Program-made: the position numbers and the translations under genes | Notes under the pieces: model-generated | What the model saw: the letters and a program-made list of their open reading frames with translations, nothing else | Told to the model about the DNA's origin: nothing | Database searches by the model: none | Assembly (NCBI RefSeq): GCF_024679095.1 | Contig: NC_066513.1 | Span: 10,928,747-10,992,746, forward strand | Length of the DNA: 64,000 nt | Origin: Eriocheir sinensis | Taxonomy: Eukaryota > Arthropoda > Malacostraca > Decapoda > Varunidae | Reading direction: 5' to 3' | Part shown: one piece after another, positions 48,062 through 61,365 of the stretch | Layout of the letters: each line of letters opens with the position of its first letter | Position numbering within the stretch: the first letter of the stretch is position 1

Positions 48062-49598
48062 GTATGAGAGCGCGCGATGCACAAAGCCATGGAGCATTAG
48101 TACAAAAGACTTTAAATAGAGAAAACCATGGCAGTGAGATACAGGATTATTAGGGGCTAAAAGACAAAAAGGACGTGATAAGTCACAGGGATGGTTTAAC
48201 TGAGCTGACTCACAGCTTTGTTAGCATAGAGTGAAAGACAGAATGTTGGTAATATTTAGACCTTTCAAGATTTCAATCTTGGCGGAGGGACTGTTTTTTG
48301 TGCCGCGAGAGGCGGTAGTGGGCAAATGAGTAGCCTATCCGGATTTTTTTGTTATTATTTATCAATGATTCACGAAACATCCTAGAGTTAAATCAAAGTA
48401 TGTGCTTATCTTTGCATTCATTCATACACACACTGGTAATACTTCTGTGGTGTCTGATTCACTAATTGAGTTAAATTTTTATTATGATAAACAGTCACAA
48501 ATTCGTGTCACTAGTAAAAATAAAACTAGTAATGTAAGTTTAGCCTCCATGAAATATACACAAATAAATAAAAATGAAAGCTCACGAAGTCACAACAAGT
48601 GACATCACCTGCTTTGCGCAGTAAAAAATATGTTTATTTGAGGTATCTGATACCCGCAAAATGGTGTGCGCTGCTGCCTCGGGCCAAAGTTGCCGTTTAT
48701 AATATATACGTATTTCCATATTATTGTTTTGTTGTTTATTCGATGTTCTGCTCAAGGAAAAAACATACCCATAATTTTAGTTAGTTTTTTAGGTTATAAA
48801 AATTCTTTACGAAATACAATTATAACATTACCGCCTATAAGTTAGGAAACGTACTGAATCCTGGATCGGCTATGGTGATGTTAGGTGCGCTTATTGCAAT
48901 AACAACATACTTCAGCTACTGGTGCTGCGTTTACAGCTATTTATATTATAACTACGACTGTTGTAACTACTATTACAACAACTACTACTACTGTACTACT
49001 ACTACTACAACAACAACTACTACTACTACTACTACTACTGCTACAGCTACTATAGTCTGTTTCATTTCATCTGTCCACCAACAAAGTGGAAATGTTGATA
49101 GATATGGCACCTGCGCATTTCTAGTTCGTGAATACGTGAAAACAAGCTGTTGTGATAAACATTCCAGCTTATTTTTCAATAATATATTTGAATGTTTATG
49201 TATACAAAGAAACAACTATGTCGTTTGCATCGATATTTAACATACAAGCACACAAAAATACAACTTTGTATCAAATAACAATCACATCATGCTCGAACGA
49301 TCTATGTATATTTTTTTTTCCAAATTCATTGACTGATAGATCATTTCAGGTATATTAAAAAGACATCTGGCTCTGCAAGTTCAAATAAGGGTATCTAGAT
49401 AAATTACTGCATGTATATAGCGATTATTACTCGAAATAACATGAAATAGTAAATAATAACTGTTCAATGTTATGCTAGGCTATTTCGAATATTAGCCTAC
49501 CCATGTTATTTACACCCATCACATCAAAATTATTTATGTATAGACACATACAGAGTCGGATGTCACTTTATGTGCCTGAATGAGAAGAAATAGCTGAA
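48062..49598. other. Intron 1, first part: no gene recognised
   Basis: AT-rich intronic DNA with a degenerate (ACT)n/(ACA)n tract at 48975-49050. The start of LINE-A copy 5 marks its end. Confidence 0.5.
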
Positions 49599-52500
49599 GC
49601 TGAAGCCCTCCAAAGACCCTTCCCATGTCCTCACTAACCGTTTCCCTATTGTCTCACCAACACCGGAGAGTAGTTCAGCATGCTCTCTAAAGACAGATCC
49701 TCTCTTTATCCACACCACACTACATTCACACAACATATACACCTTTTCCCAAAATCAAAATTTCAAAATGGCGCACATACACCAAGCCTCGGAGTCCCCG
49801 ACTGGGGGGGGGACCACAAATTCCCCCAGGGAGGACTCCCCTTCTGGCTGCCGACCCGAGAGGTGTCTTGATAACTCCTCGAACCTCTTTCTTCTCAATT
49901 TCTGCAACATTCGCGGTCTTCGCTCTAATTTTCATTCTGTGGAACATCATCTCTCCTCCTCTAAACCTCACCTTCTCTTCCTTACCGAAACACAGGTTTC
50001 TGAGGCTACTGACAGCAATCTCTACTCTGTTCCCTCCTATTATCTCTATCCTAAATTTCAATCCAAAGCTGGATGTTGCGCCTACGTGCGCAACGACATC
50101 ACTTGCTCTCGTGCCCACGACCTTGACTCTTCTGAATTTTCCACCATCTGGTTAAGACTTCACTGTCATTCTATTACTAAATACATCTGTGCTGTTTATC
50201 TCTCACCTAACTCTACCAACTATGTAAAATTCTTTGACTATTTGAATTCTAAAGTGGAGCACATCTTGACCCACTCTCCCTTCGCTGAAATCTCCATCCT
50301 AGGAGATTTCAATGTTCACCACCAGCTTTGGCTTTCATCCTCTTTCACTGACCATCCTGGTGAACAAGCCTACAACTTTGCTATCCTCAACGACCTAGAG
50401 CAGTTGGTCCAGCACCCTACACGTATTCCCGACCGTCTTGGAGATCGGCCCAACATTCTAGACCTCTTCCTTACCTCAAACCCTTCTGCTTATTCTGTTA
50501 AACTGTTCTCTCCGTTGGGCTCCTCCGATCACAATCTTATTTCTGCATCCTGTCCTATCGCTCCTGTACACCCTCTGGACCCACCGAAGAGGCGATGCTT
50601 CTGGCATTTTGCTTCAGCTCGGTGGGACGACCTGAGGATGTACTTTTCCGATTTCCCGTGGAATGATTATTGCTTCCAGGATAGAGACCCCTCTGTGTGT
50701 GCTCAGCGCATCACAGAGGTGATTGTCTCTGGAATGGAGGCATACATTCCTCGTTCTTTCTCTACTCCTCACGCAAAAAAGCCTTGGTTTAATCACGCTT
50801 GTTCTCGTGCTGTCAATGATAGAGAGGTAGCTCACAAAAGGTACCAGAGCCTTCAAACTAATGCTAATTATGAACTTTACATTTCTGCCCGAAATCGTGC
50901 CAAATCTATTCTCCGACTAACCAAAAATTCTTTCATTAATAGAAAATGTCAAAACCTTGCTTTCCCTAACTCTTCCCGTGACTTCTGGCATCTAGCCAAA
51001 AACATATCCTCCAACTTCACTTCTTCATCTTTCCCTCCACTCCTCAGTCCTGACGGCAACACTGCCGTCTCATCTATCTCTAAGGCTGAACTCTTCTCTC
51101 AAACTTTTTCTAAAAACTCCACTCTGGACGATTCTGGGCATATTCCTCCTACTCATCCCCCCTCTGACTCCTTTATGCCTGTTATAAAGATTCTTCAAAA
51201 TGATGTTTTCTATGCCCTCTCTGGCCTCAATCCTCAGAAGGCTTATGGACCTGATGGAGTGCCTCCTATTGTCCTTAAAAACTGTGCCTCCGTGCTGTCA
51301 CCCTGCCTGGTCAAACTCTTTCGCCTCTGCCTGTCAAAATCTACCTTTCCTTCTTGCTGGAAGTATGCCTTCATACAGCCTGTACCTAAGAAGGGTGACC
51401 GCTCCAATCCCTCAAACTACCGTCCTATTGCTTTACTTTCTTGTCTATCTAAAGCTTTTGAATCAATCCTTAACCGGAAGATTCAAAAGCACTTTTCCAC
51501 TTCTGACCTTCTATCTGATCGCCAGTATGGGTTCCGCAAGGGGCGTTCTACTGGTGATCTCCTAGCCTTCTTAACTGACTCTTGGTCATCCTCTCTTAGC
51601 CGTTTCGGTGAAACTTTTGCTATTGCGCTGGACATATCAAAAGCTTTTGATAGGGTCTGGCACAAATCTTTGCTTTCAAAACTACCCTCCTACGGTTTCT
51701 ATCCTTCTCTCTGTACCTTTATCTCCAGTTTCCTTTCTGACCGTTCTATTTCTGCCGTGGTAGACGGTCACTGTTCTTCTCCTAAATCTATTAACAGTGG
51801 TGTCCCACAGGGTTCTGTCCTATCTCCCACTCTTTTTCTGTTGTTCATTGATGATCTTCTTTCCAAAACGAACTGTCCTATCCATTCCTACGCCGATGAT
51901 TCCACTCTGCATTATTCAACTTCTTTTAATAGAAGACCCACCCTTCAGGAACTTAACGACTCAAGGCTGGAGACTGCAGAACGCTTAGCCTCAGACCTTA
52001 CTATTATTTCCGATTGGGGCAAGAAGAACCTGGTGTCCTTCAACGCCTCCACCTATCCACTCGACACAATCTTCCAAACAACTATCCCCTATTCTTTGAC
52101 AACACCCAGCTATCACCTTCCTCAACACTAAACATTCTCGGTCTATCCTTAACTCAAAATCTCAACTGGAAACTTCATATCTCATCTCTTACTAAATCAG
52201 CTTCCTCGAGGCTGGGCGTTTTGTACCGTCTCCGCCAGTTCTTCTCCCCTGCACAGTTGCTGTCCATATACAGGGGCCTTGTCCGCCCTCGTATGGAGTA
52301 TGCATCTCATGTGTGGGGGGGCTGACGTCACACAGCTCTTCTGGACAGAGTGGAGGCTAAGGCTCTTCGTCTCATCAGCTCTCCTCCTCATACTGATAGT
52401 CTTCTACCTCTTAAATTCCGCCGCAATGTTGCCTCTCTTTCTATCTTCTATCGATATTTCCACGCTGACTGCTCTTCTGAACTTGCTAACTGCATGCCTC

Positions 52501-52845
52501 CCCCCCTCCCGCGGCCCCGCTGCACTCGACTTTCTTCTCATGCTCATCCCTATACTGTCCAAACCCCTTATGCAAGAGTTAACCAGCATCTTCACTCTTT
52601 CATCCCTCATGCTGGTAAACTCTGGAACAATCTTCCTTCATCTGTATTTCCTCCTGCCTACGACTTAAACTCTTTCAAGAGGAGGGTATCAGGACACCTC
52701 TCCTCCCGAAACTGACCTATCTTTCGGCCACCTCTTTGGATTCTTTTTAGGAGCAGTGAGTAGCGGGCTTTTTTTATTAATGTTTGCTTTTTGTGTGCCC
52801 TTGAACTGTCTCCTTTGCTGTAAAAAAAAAAAAAAAAAAAAAAAA
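49599..52845 (+). mobile_element. LINE-A copy 5, nearly full-length
   Basis: About 170 bases of 5' untranslated region ('gctgaagccctccaaag' onward, shared with the copies at 54112 and 56862) precede one long reading frame. This is followed by two frameshifted C-terminal frames (52014-52325 and 52350-52715) and a 130-base 3' untranslated region ending in 23 As. No gag-like ORF1 lies upstream, so the family appears to have a single ORF. The C-terminus ends 'DLNSFKRRVSGHLSSRN'. RT style is closest to what is annotated as 'transposon BS' (Jockey group). It sits in intron 1 of the host gene, in the same orientation. Confidence 0.9.
49768..52131 (+). CDS. LINE-A endonuclease / reverse transcriptase ORF, 787 codons
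   Basis: The ATG follows 'ttcaaa' and is shared with the other 5'-complete copies. Residues 13-15 are encoded by a run of nine Gs, a likely slip site. Residues 42-260 form an apurinic endonuclease: '[13 protein letters not shown]', '[10 protein letters not shown]', '[11 protein letters not shown]' (about 178) and 'GSSDHNLIS'. Residues 330-500 are the connector. The RT spans about 520-760, with '[20 protein letters not shown]', '[13 protein letters not shown]', '[16 protein letters not shown]' and catalytic 'YADDST' at 708. A short deletion after 'NLVSFNAS' at about 52047 shifts the frame and removes the C-terminus. All catalytic motifs are intact, so the insertion is young. Confidence 0.9.
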   Translation: MAHIHQASESPTGGGTTNSPREDSPSGCRPERCLDNSSNLFLLNFCNIRGLRSNFHSVEHHLSSSKPHLLFLTETQVSEATDSNLYSVPSYYLYPKFQSKAGCCAYVRNDITCSRAHDLDSSEFSTIWLRLHCHSITKYICAVYLSPNSTNYVKFFDYLNSKVEHILTHSPFAEISILGDFNVHHQLWLSSSFTDHPGEQAYNFAILNDLEQLVQHPTRIPDRLGDRPNILDLFLTSNPSAYSVKLFSPLGSSDHNLISASCPIAPVHPLDPPKRRCFWHFASARWDDLRMYFSDFPWNDYCFQDRDPSVCAQRITEVIVSGMEAYIPRSFSTPHAKKPWFNHACSRAVNDREVAHKRYQSLQTNANYELYISARNRAKSILRLTKNSFINRKCQNLAFPNSSRDFWHLAKNISSNFTSSSFPPLLSPDGNTAVSSISKAELFSQTFSKNSTLDDSGHIPPTHPPSDSFMPVIKILQNDVFYALSGLNPQKAYGPDGVPPIVLKNCASVLSPCLVKLFRLCLSKSTFPSCWKYAFIQPVPKKGDRSNPSNYRPIALLSCLSKAFESILNRKIQKHFSTSDLLSDRQYGFRKGRSTGDLLAFLTDSWSSSLSRFGETFAIALDISKAFDRVWHKSLLSKLPSYGFYPSLCTFISSFLSDRSISAVVDGHCSSPKSINSGVPQGSVLSPTLFLLFIDDLLSKTNCPIHSYADDSTLHYSTSFNRRPTLQELNDSRLETAERLASDLTIISDWGKKNLVSFNASTYPLDTIFQTTIPYSLTTPSYHLPQH

Positions 52846-52961
52846 TCTGAAAGGCTATGAATCGTTCGAGTATGATTACACCATACTGTTTGATATACAA
52901 GTTTCTCTTTCGTGTGCTTGTATGGTAGATTATCGACGTAAATCGGCATGTTTGCAGTTTA

Positions 52962-54011
52962 TATAGAGGGGTTGCACTTGACGTCATCAGCAGCGATCAG
53001 CTGATCACTTCTCAGCTGCCCCGCAAAGGCCCGCCATTTTGGGAGGCACATATTTACCGCAAGAGAGCTCGCCAGCTTTTCCCCGCCATGTTACTGTGTT
53101 AGTGGCCCATCTATTACTGTGTTGGTGTGTGTGTTAGTGTCCATCTATTACTGTGTGGGTGTGGGTGTAGTGTCCATCTGTTACTGTGAGCGTGTGGGTG
53201 TTAGTGGCCCATCTATTACTATGTGGATGTGGGTGTTAGTGGCCCATCTAATACTGTGTGGGTGTTGGTGTTAGTATCCATCCATTACTGTGTGGGTGGG
53301 TGTGGTAGTGGCCCATCTATTACTGTGTGGGTGTAGGTGTTAGTGTCCATCTATTACTGTGTGGCTGGGTGTGTTAGCGGCCCATCTATTACTGTGTGGG
53401 TGTTAGTGTCCATCTATTAATGTGTGGGTGGGTGTGTTAGTGGCCCATCTATTACTGTGTGGGTGACAGTGTATCTATTACTGTGTGGGTGTGGGTGTGT
53501 GTTAGTGTCCATTTATTACTGTGTGTTATTGTCCATCTATTACTGTATGGGTGTGGGTGTTAGTGCCCCATCTATTAATGTTACTGATAGGTGCTACACT
53601 GCCACTCGCGGTAGGTAGACAGGGGCTGCCAGGTATAGGTCAGTGGGCTTTTTTTGAACCCCTTACTTTCTTATGCTCTTTCTAAAGACCGCCCGGGGAT
53701 GCCCGGGGTTAAATTAGTCATATATTCATTGTTCTTATCATCAAATATATTTTGAAGTGTGATAATTAATGTATATACTGTGTGTCCATCATCATTTGCC
53801 AGCCTAACGGATAGTTATATAACGAAGCCTAGCCTCACTGTCCAGATTTTTTGCATATTCAATTAGATTGTAATATGAAGACGGGAGGCACGGGCCAGCC
53901 ATCATCAGGGGGCAGGGGCTCAGCTGATCGCTCGTGCTTCCCAAAATGGCTGACAGTCGTTATTCCTAAAACAAAAGCGAAGCGGTGTGACGTCAGTGCA
54001 ACCCCTCTATA
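52962..54011. mobile_element. TIR element of about 1.05 kb with internal minisatellite
   Basis: The left end (52962-52988) reads TATAGAGGGGTTGCAC then 'ttgacgtca'. The right end (53987-54011) is its complement, differing by one base. A second, displaced inverted pair, 'gccattttgggaggcac' on the left and its imperfect complement near 53935, lies further in. TA at both borders suggests a TA duplication, but the TATATA context blurs it. The interior has no transposase; half of it is the minisatellite at 53090-53585. It is non-autonomous, superfamily unknown. Confidence 0.7.
53090..53585. repeat. Minisatellite, units of about 40 bases
   Basis: About a dozen units of the form 'ccatctattactgtgtggg' plus 'tgtgggtgttagtg(g)'. 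Unit length varies because the GT-rich part expands and contracts, and 'gtgtcc' alternates with 'gtggccc'. The 64-codon frame at 53424 is a by-product. Confidence 0.92.
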
Positions 54012-54111
54012 AGAGGGCTTGAGGGTTTTTGTATATACAAACATCCAAATATATCACTGAAAATATAAAGCTGATTTTTACGCAATCACGAACTAACAAT
54101 GTGCAGGAAGT

Positions 54112-54641
54112 AGATAGGAAGACACCTACCGAAACGGGCGTAAGCTACTCTCGATGAGGCGTATATGGGAAGTGAGGAGTGAGCTGAAGCCCTCCAAAGA
54201 CCCTTCCCATGTCCTCAATCTCCCTTTCTCTATTGTTTCATCAACACCAGAGAGTAGTTCAGCATGCTCTCTAAAGACAGATCCTCTCTCTTGCCACACC
54301 ACACTACATTCACACATCATACACAACTTTTCCCAAAAGTTGAAATTCAAAATGGCGCACCTAAGCAATGCCTAGGAGTCCCCGCCTGGGGGGGGGGGGG
54401 GGGGCACATTCACCCGGGGAGGATTCCCCTTCTAACTGCCGACTTGAGAGGTGTCTTGATAACTCCTCGAACATCTTTCTAATATCAATCTCTGCAACCT
54501 TCGCGGTCTTCGTTCTAAAATTGACCTCTCTTTTTGGCCACTCCTCTGTACTCTATTCAGGAGCAGTAAGTAGCGGGCTTTTTTTTCATTATTGTTTTTT
54601 TTTTATTACGCCTTTGAACTGGCTCCTTTCCTGTAAAAAAA
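54112..54641 (+). mobile_element. LINE-A copy 7: internally deleted derivative (5' end joined to 3' end)
   Basis: It begins like copy 6 ('aggaagacacct', 'gaagtgaggag', 'gctgaagccctccaaag') and includes the start codon region ('aaaatggcgcacctaagc'), a 17-base G run, and codons equivalent to 'CLDNSSN'. At about 54515, within 'gcggtcttcgttctaaa', it jumps to the 3' untranslated region ('attgacctctcttttt', 'aggagcagtaagtagcgggc', 'ctcctttcctgtaaaa'). More than 2.6 kb of endonuclease and RT is missing. A short element with both LINE ends could be mobilised by its parent. Confidence 0.82.
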
Positions 54642-54652
54642 TCGTAATAATA

Positions 54653-54655
54653 ATA

Positions 54656-54737
<82 letters not shown>

Positions 54738-54740
54738 TCC
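54653..54740. repeat. (TTA)n microsatellite
   Basis: About 27 TTA units with one 'ttca' interruption, starting 11 bases beyond the A tail of the deleted LINE copy. Confidence 0.95.
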
Positions 54741-54882
54741 ATCGTATTATGATGATTGATATTATAACAAAAATAATCATAATAATCATAAGTATGATAA
54801 AAAATCATGATAATAAGGATGATAATAGTACTGATAATACTAATATTAATAATTTTACCCAAAAATATATTTGTAATAATAA

Positions 54883-54886
<4 letters not shown>

Positions 54887-54920
<34 letters not shown>
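54887..54920. repeat. (GT)n forming the acceptor region of exon 2
   Basis: Seventeen GT units end at 54920 and are followed by 'ccag' and the exon. There is no ordinary pyrimidine tract, so the array itself occupies the place of the polypyrimidine signal. Confidence 0.9.
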
Positions 54921-54922
<2 letters not shown>

Positions 54923-54924
54923 AG

Positions 54925-55035
54925 CTGCTCCTCTTGTCCGCCCAAGGCATCTTCCCGATAGACCTGAACAACGTTTTCTACGGCCTGGTGTACCGCTTCC
55001 CGCGAGATGCTGACAACAGGAACTCCTTCTACCAG
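54925..55035 (+). CDS. Host gene, exon 2
   Basis: 37 codons in phase 0, between 'ccag' (54921-54924) and donor GTGAGG at 55036. The reading 'LLLLSAQGIFPIDLNNVFYG' completes the hydrophobic segment begun in exon 1. It then gives 'LVYRFPRDADNRNSFYQ'. The sequence is GC-rich and uses ordinary animal codons. Both borders keep the frame with exons 1 and 3. The preceding intron is about 6.9 kb and holds LINE-A copies 5 and 7 and the TIR element. Confidence 0.75.
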
Positions 55036-55100
55036 GTGAGGGTAATTGAATATGGAGTAGTGGAGGAGGAACAGAGAAGCAGTTGGGGAGCTATAGAACA

Positions 55101-55102
<2 letters not shown>

Positions 55103-55164
<62 letters not shown>
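55103..55164. repeat. Compound (TA)n-(GA)n microsatellite
   Basis: About 29 bases of TA then 33 bases of AG, in intron 2. Confidence 0.96.
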
Positions 55165-55170
<6 letters not shown>

Positions 55171-55369
55171 AGATACTCATGCCTTACAGATACCAAGGTA
55201 CTAACTAGATGGTCAGTTTCATATGAAAACTCAAGCCTCCACCAAGACATTGCATTTGTGCCTAAGTGATTATTAAGTTGGAGGAAGAAGGGGTCGAGTT
55301 TCAGTGTATGGTGAAAGTGGGACGGGGGTGGAGGATTATTCGCCAGCTTGAATGGGTGAGAGGAGGGTG

Positions 55370-55727
55370 AGTAAGTGTTTGTGTGCCACTCAGGTGCCCG
55401 AGGTAGAGGGGCTGCCTGCGCGTGGAAGGTATGATATGGAAGGAGGGAAGAATGACTCTTTACTATGAGAAGGAAGATACGTGTGAATGAGTGCTTTTTG
55501 GTGGCGAGGGTGCCGTGTATGTGACACAAGTATTACTTGGAAAGAGGGAGGCATAACCTTTGCCATGAAAAGCAAAGGAGGCTGATTGAGTGCTTGTGTG
55601 CTATCCAGGTGCCCGAGGTGGAAGAGGTTACTGTGCACGTAGCACAGGTATGACGTGAACGGAGACAGGCATGACCTTTGCTGTGATAGGGAAGACGAGG
55701 GTGCGTGAGTGCTTGTGTGCCCATCAG
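55370..55727. repeat. Tandem partial copies of the exon 3 acceptor and exon start
   Basis: Units about 115 bases long start near 55371, 55490 and 55593, ahead of the true exon 3 unit at 55708. Units 1 and 3 contain 'gtgtgccactcag|gtgcccg' and 'gtgctatccag|gtgcccgag', almost the real 'gtgcccatcag|gtgccagag'. They then code VPEVEGLPARG and VPEVEEVTVHVAQ against the real VPEVEGLPCTRR. Both units run into GTATGA, a possible donor. Unit 2 is too worn to keep the AG. Shared intron words are 'aggcat(g/a)acctttgc' and 'gagtgctt'. Confidence 0.8.
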
Positions 55728-55921
55728 GTGCCAGAGGTGGAGGGACTACCGTGCACGCGGAGGCTCCTGTGCGAGCTGGAGACTGCAGCGCGGACCAGCG
55801 ATATCTACCTGCCCAGGGCACCGAAGGAGCATGAGGGACGAGACCCCAGCGAGGAGGAGGCGCCACAGGAAGTTGACCCCATTACTGAGATACAGATCGA
55901 GGCAGTGCGTGCTCTGTACAG
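55728..55921 (+). CDS. Host gene, exon 3: DM4/DM12-like cysteine motif
   Basis: 64 codons plus two bases, between 'tgcccatcag' and donor GTGAGT at 55922. It begins 'VPEVEGLPCTRRLLCELE'; the C-x5-C-E spacing with an Arg in the middle matches the 'CllRaiCE' block of the arthropod DM4/DM12 (PF07841) family. The rest is a charged linker ('PKEHEGRDPSEEEAPQEVD') and 'PITEIQIEAVRALY'. The trailing AG joins to the first G of exon 4 to give Arg. Three worn copies of its 5' edge lie upstream in intron 2. Confidence 0.78.
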
Positions 55922-56483
<562 letters not shown>

Positions 56484-56525
56484 CCGTTGGTGCTTGATTT
56501 GTACCTCATTGTGTGTCTTCTTGTT

Positions 56526-60279
<3,754 letters not shown>

Positions 60280-60366
60280 ACACACACACAGGGTGAGTGT
60301 GATGCGTCTAGTGCAGTAACATAGCTTAGTGTTAAGTGTTTGCTCTCCCTGCCTTCTCGCTTTCAG

Positions 60367-60412
60367 TTACTGCCGCTGGGTAGCCTTTGTGGCGATAAAG
60401 GAAGCTGAGTAC
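60367..60412 (+). other. Candidate alternative exon in intron 3 of the host gene
   Basis: 46 bases lie between a good acceptor ('cttctcgctttcag', ends 60366) and a consensus donor (GTAAGT at 60413). Joined to exon 3 it would read S/YCRWVAFVAIKEAEY without a stop. Its length is 1 mod 3, so it would put exon 4 out of frame and lead to an early stop. It is therefore either a rare frame-breaking exon, an alternative 3' end, or chance. Confidence 0.25.
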
Positions 60413-60610
60413 GTAAGTTTTCCCTTGCTAGTACACAGCCTCTCCTTCACCAAGACTCCTGCTGTGCCTCCTCGCGGCCACGCACGGTAACTGGATGTCT
60501 TGCGACTCCAGGCTAAATTAGTAGGGGATCTCGGAACAGTAGTGGGTCCCAGAGGTCTGGCGTGCAGGCTCACTGGCGTGTGGACACGCCCTGGCGCCTA
60601 CCAACCACTA

Positions 60611-60800
60611 CACCTGCTGCCTTGTGGGTAATGTCTGTTTAGACAAAGGTTAGGAGAAGGAAAACTCTGACTCAAAACCACCTGCTGCCTTGTAGGTAAT
60701 GTCTTTTCAGACAAAGGCTAAGAAAAGGAAAACTCTGACTTAAAACCACCTGCTGTCTTGCAGGATCAAGCTTCTTTAGGCAAAGGCTATGGGAGTGAAC
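60611..60800. repeat. Three tandem units of 68 bases
   Basis: Units start at 60611, 60679 and 60747 with 'cacctgctg(c/t)cttg'. Each contains 'agacaaaggct' and 'aaactctgact' or a worn form. The third unit is the most diverged and fades out after 'ggcaaaggctatggg'. Confidence 0.88.
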
Positions 60801-61365
60801 ACTGACAGAAAATCAGGAGAGTGGGCGCTTGGCGCTCTCATTCTGGCAGCTTCCTGCGACGGCGTTAGCGCCCAGCCGTAACAGCTTTGCTGTTTCCCTG
60901 GATCGACTGGCGCCGTGGAGAGTGGGGTCATGCAGGCTACATGGGCAACAGCTCGTCTTCCTTACTTTTCTACCCCGGTAAACATCCACTCCGACTGACT
61001 CTGACTACATTTTTACCACCTTTTAACACCGGAGAGAACACTCCGGCTGCTGGGATGCGGCAGGAATCAACACGGGAAGCAACATTTACCGGTTATAAGT
61101 TAAATGCTCGATTGGCGTAGAGCCCGGCGCCAGGGGTAGCTTTTGACAGTGGAAGGGGTTATTTAGCCCCACTGAACAGCTATCGCCCGCTCCAAGCTGG
61201 GCAGCCCCGTCAGAAAGCTGCTGTTCCGCCACGGCTTGCCTATCCTCTTTGGGTGCAAGGGGATCAGGATATCTGACCTGGACGGTGAGCCGCAACTCAA
61301 GCACCAGAGACCTTTAAAAAACAAAAACAAAAAAGGGCCCCAACCCTAAAACTGGGAACCTGGCA
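60801..61365. other. GC-rich unclassified DNA, no gene recognised
   Basis: It ends in an A/C-rich tract ('aaaaaacaaaaacaaaaaag', 61316-61335), like a retroelement tail, 30 bases ahead of the next LINE. It may be a SINE-like or LINE 5' sequence; no promoter boxes were recognised. Confidence 0.35.

Noticed and set aside
49726..50118. Minus-strand 130-codon frame as an antisense gene of LINE-A
   Set aside because: It mirrors the sense endonuclease codons, and a similar shadow occurs at copy 6 (57455-57270).
53090..53585. CRISPR-like array
   Set aside because: The spaced 'ccatctattactgtg' units have GT-rich, non-unique spacers of variable length, in a eukaryotic intron. It is a minisatellite.
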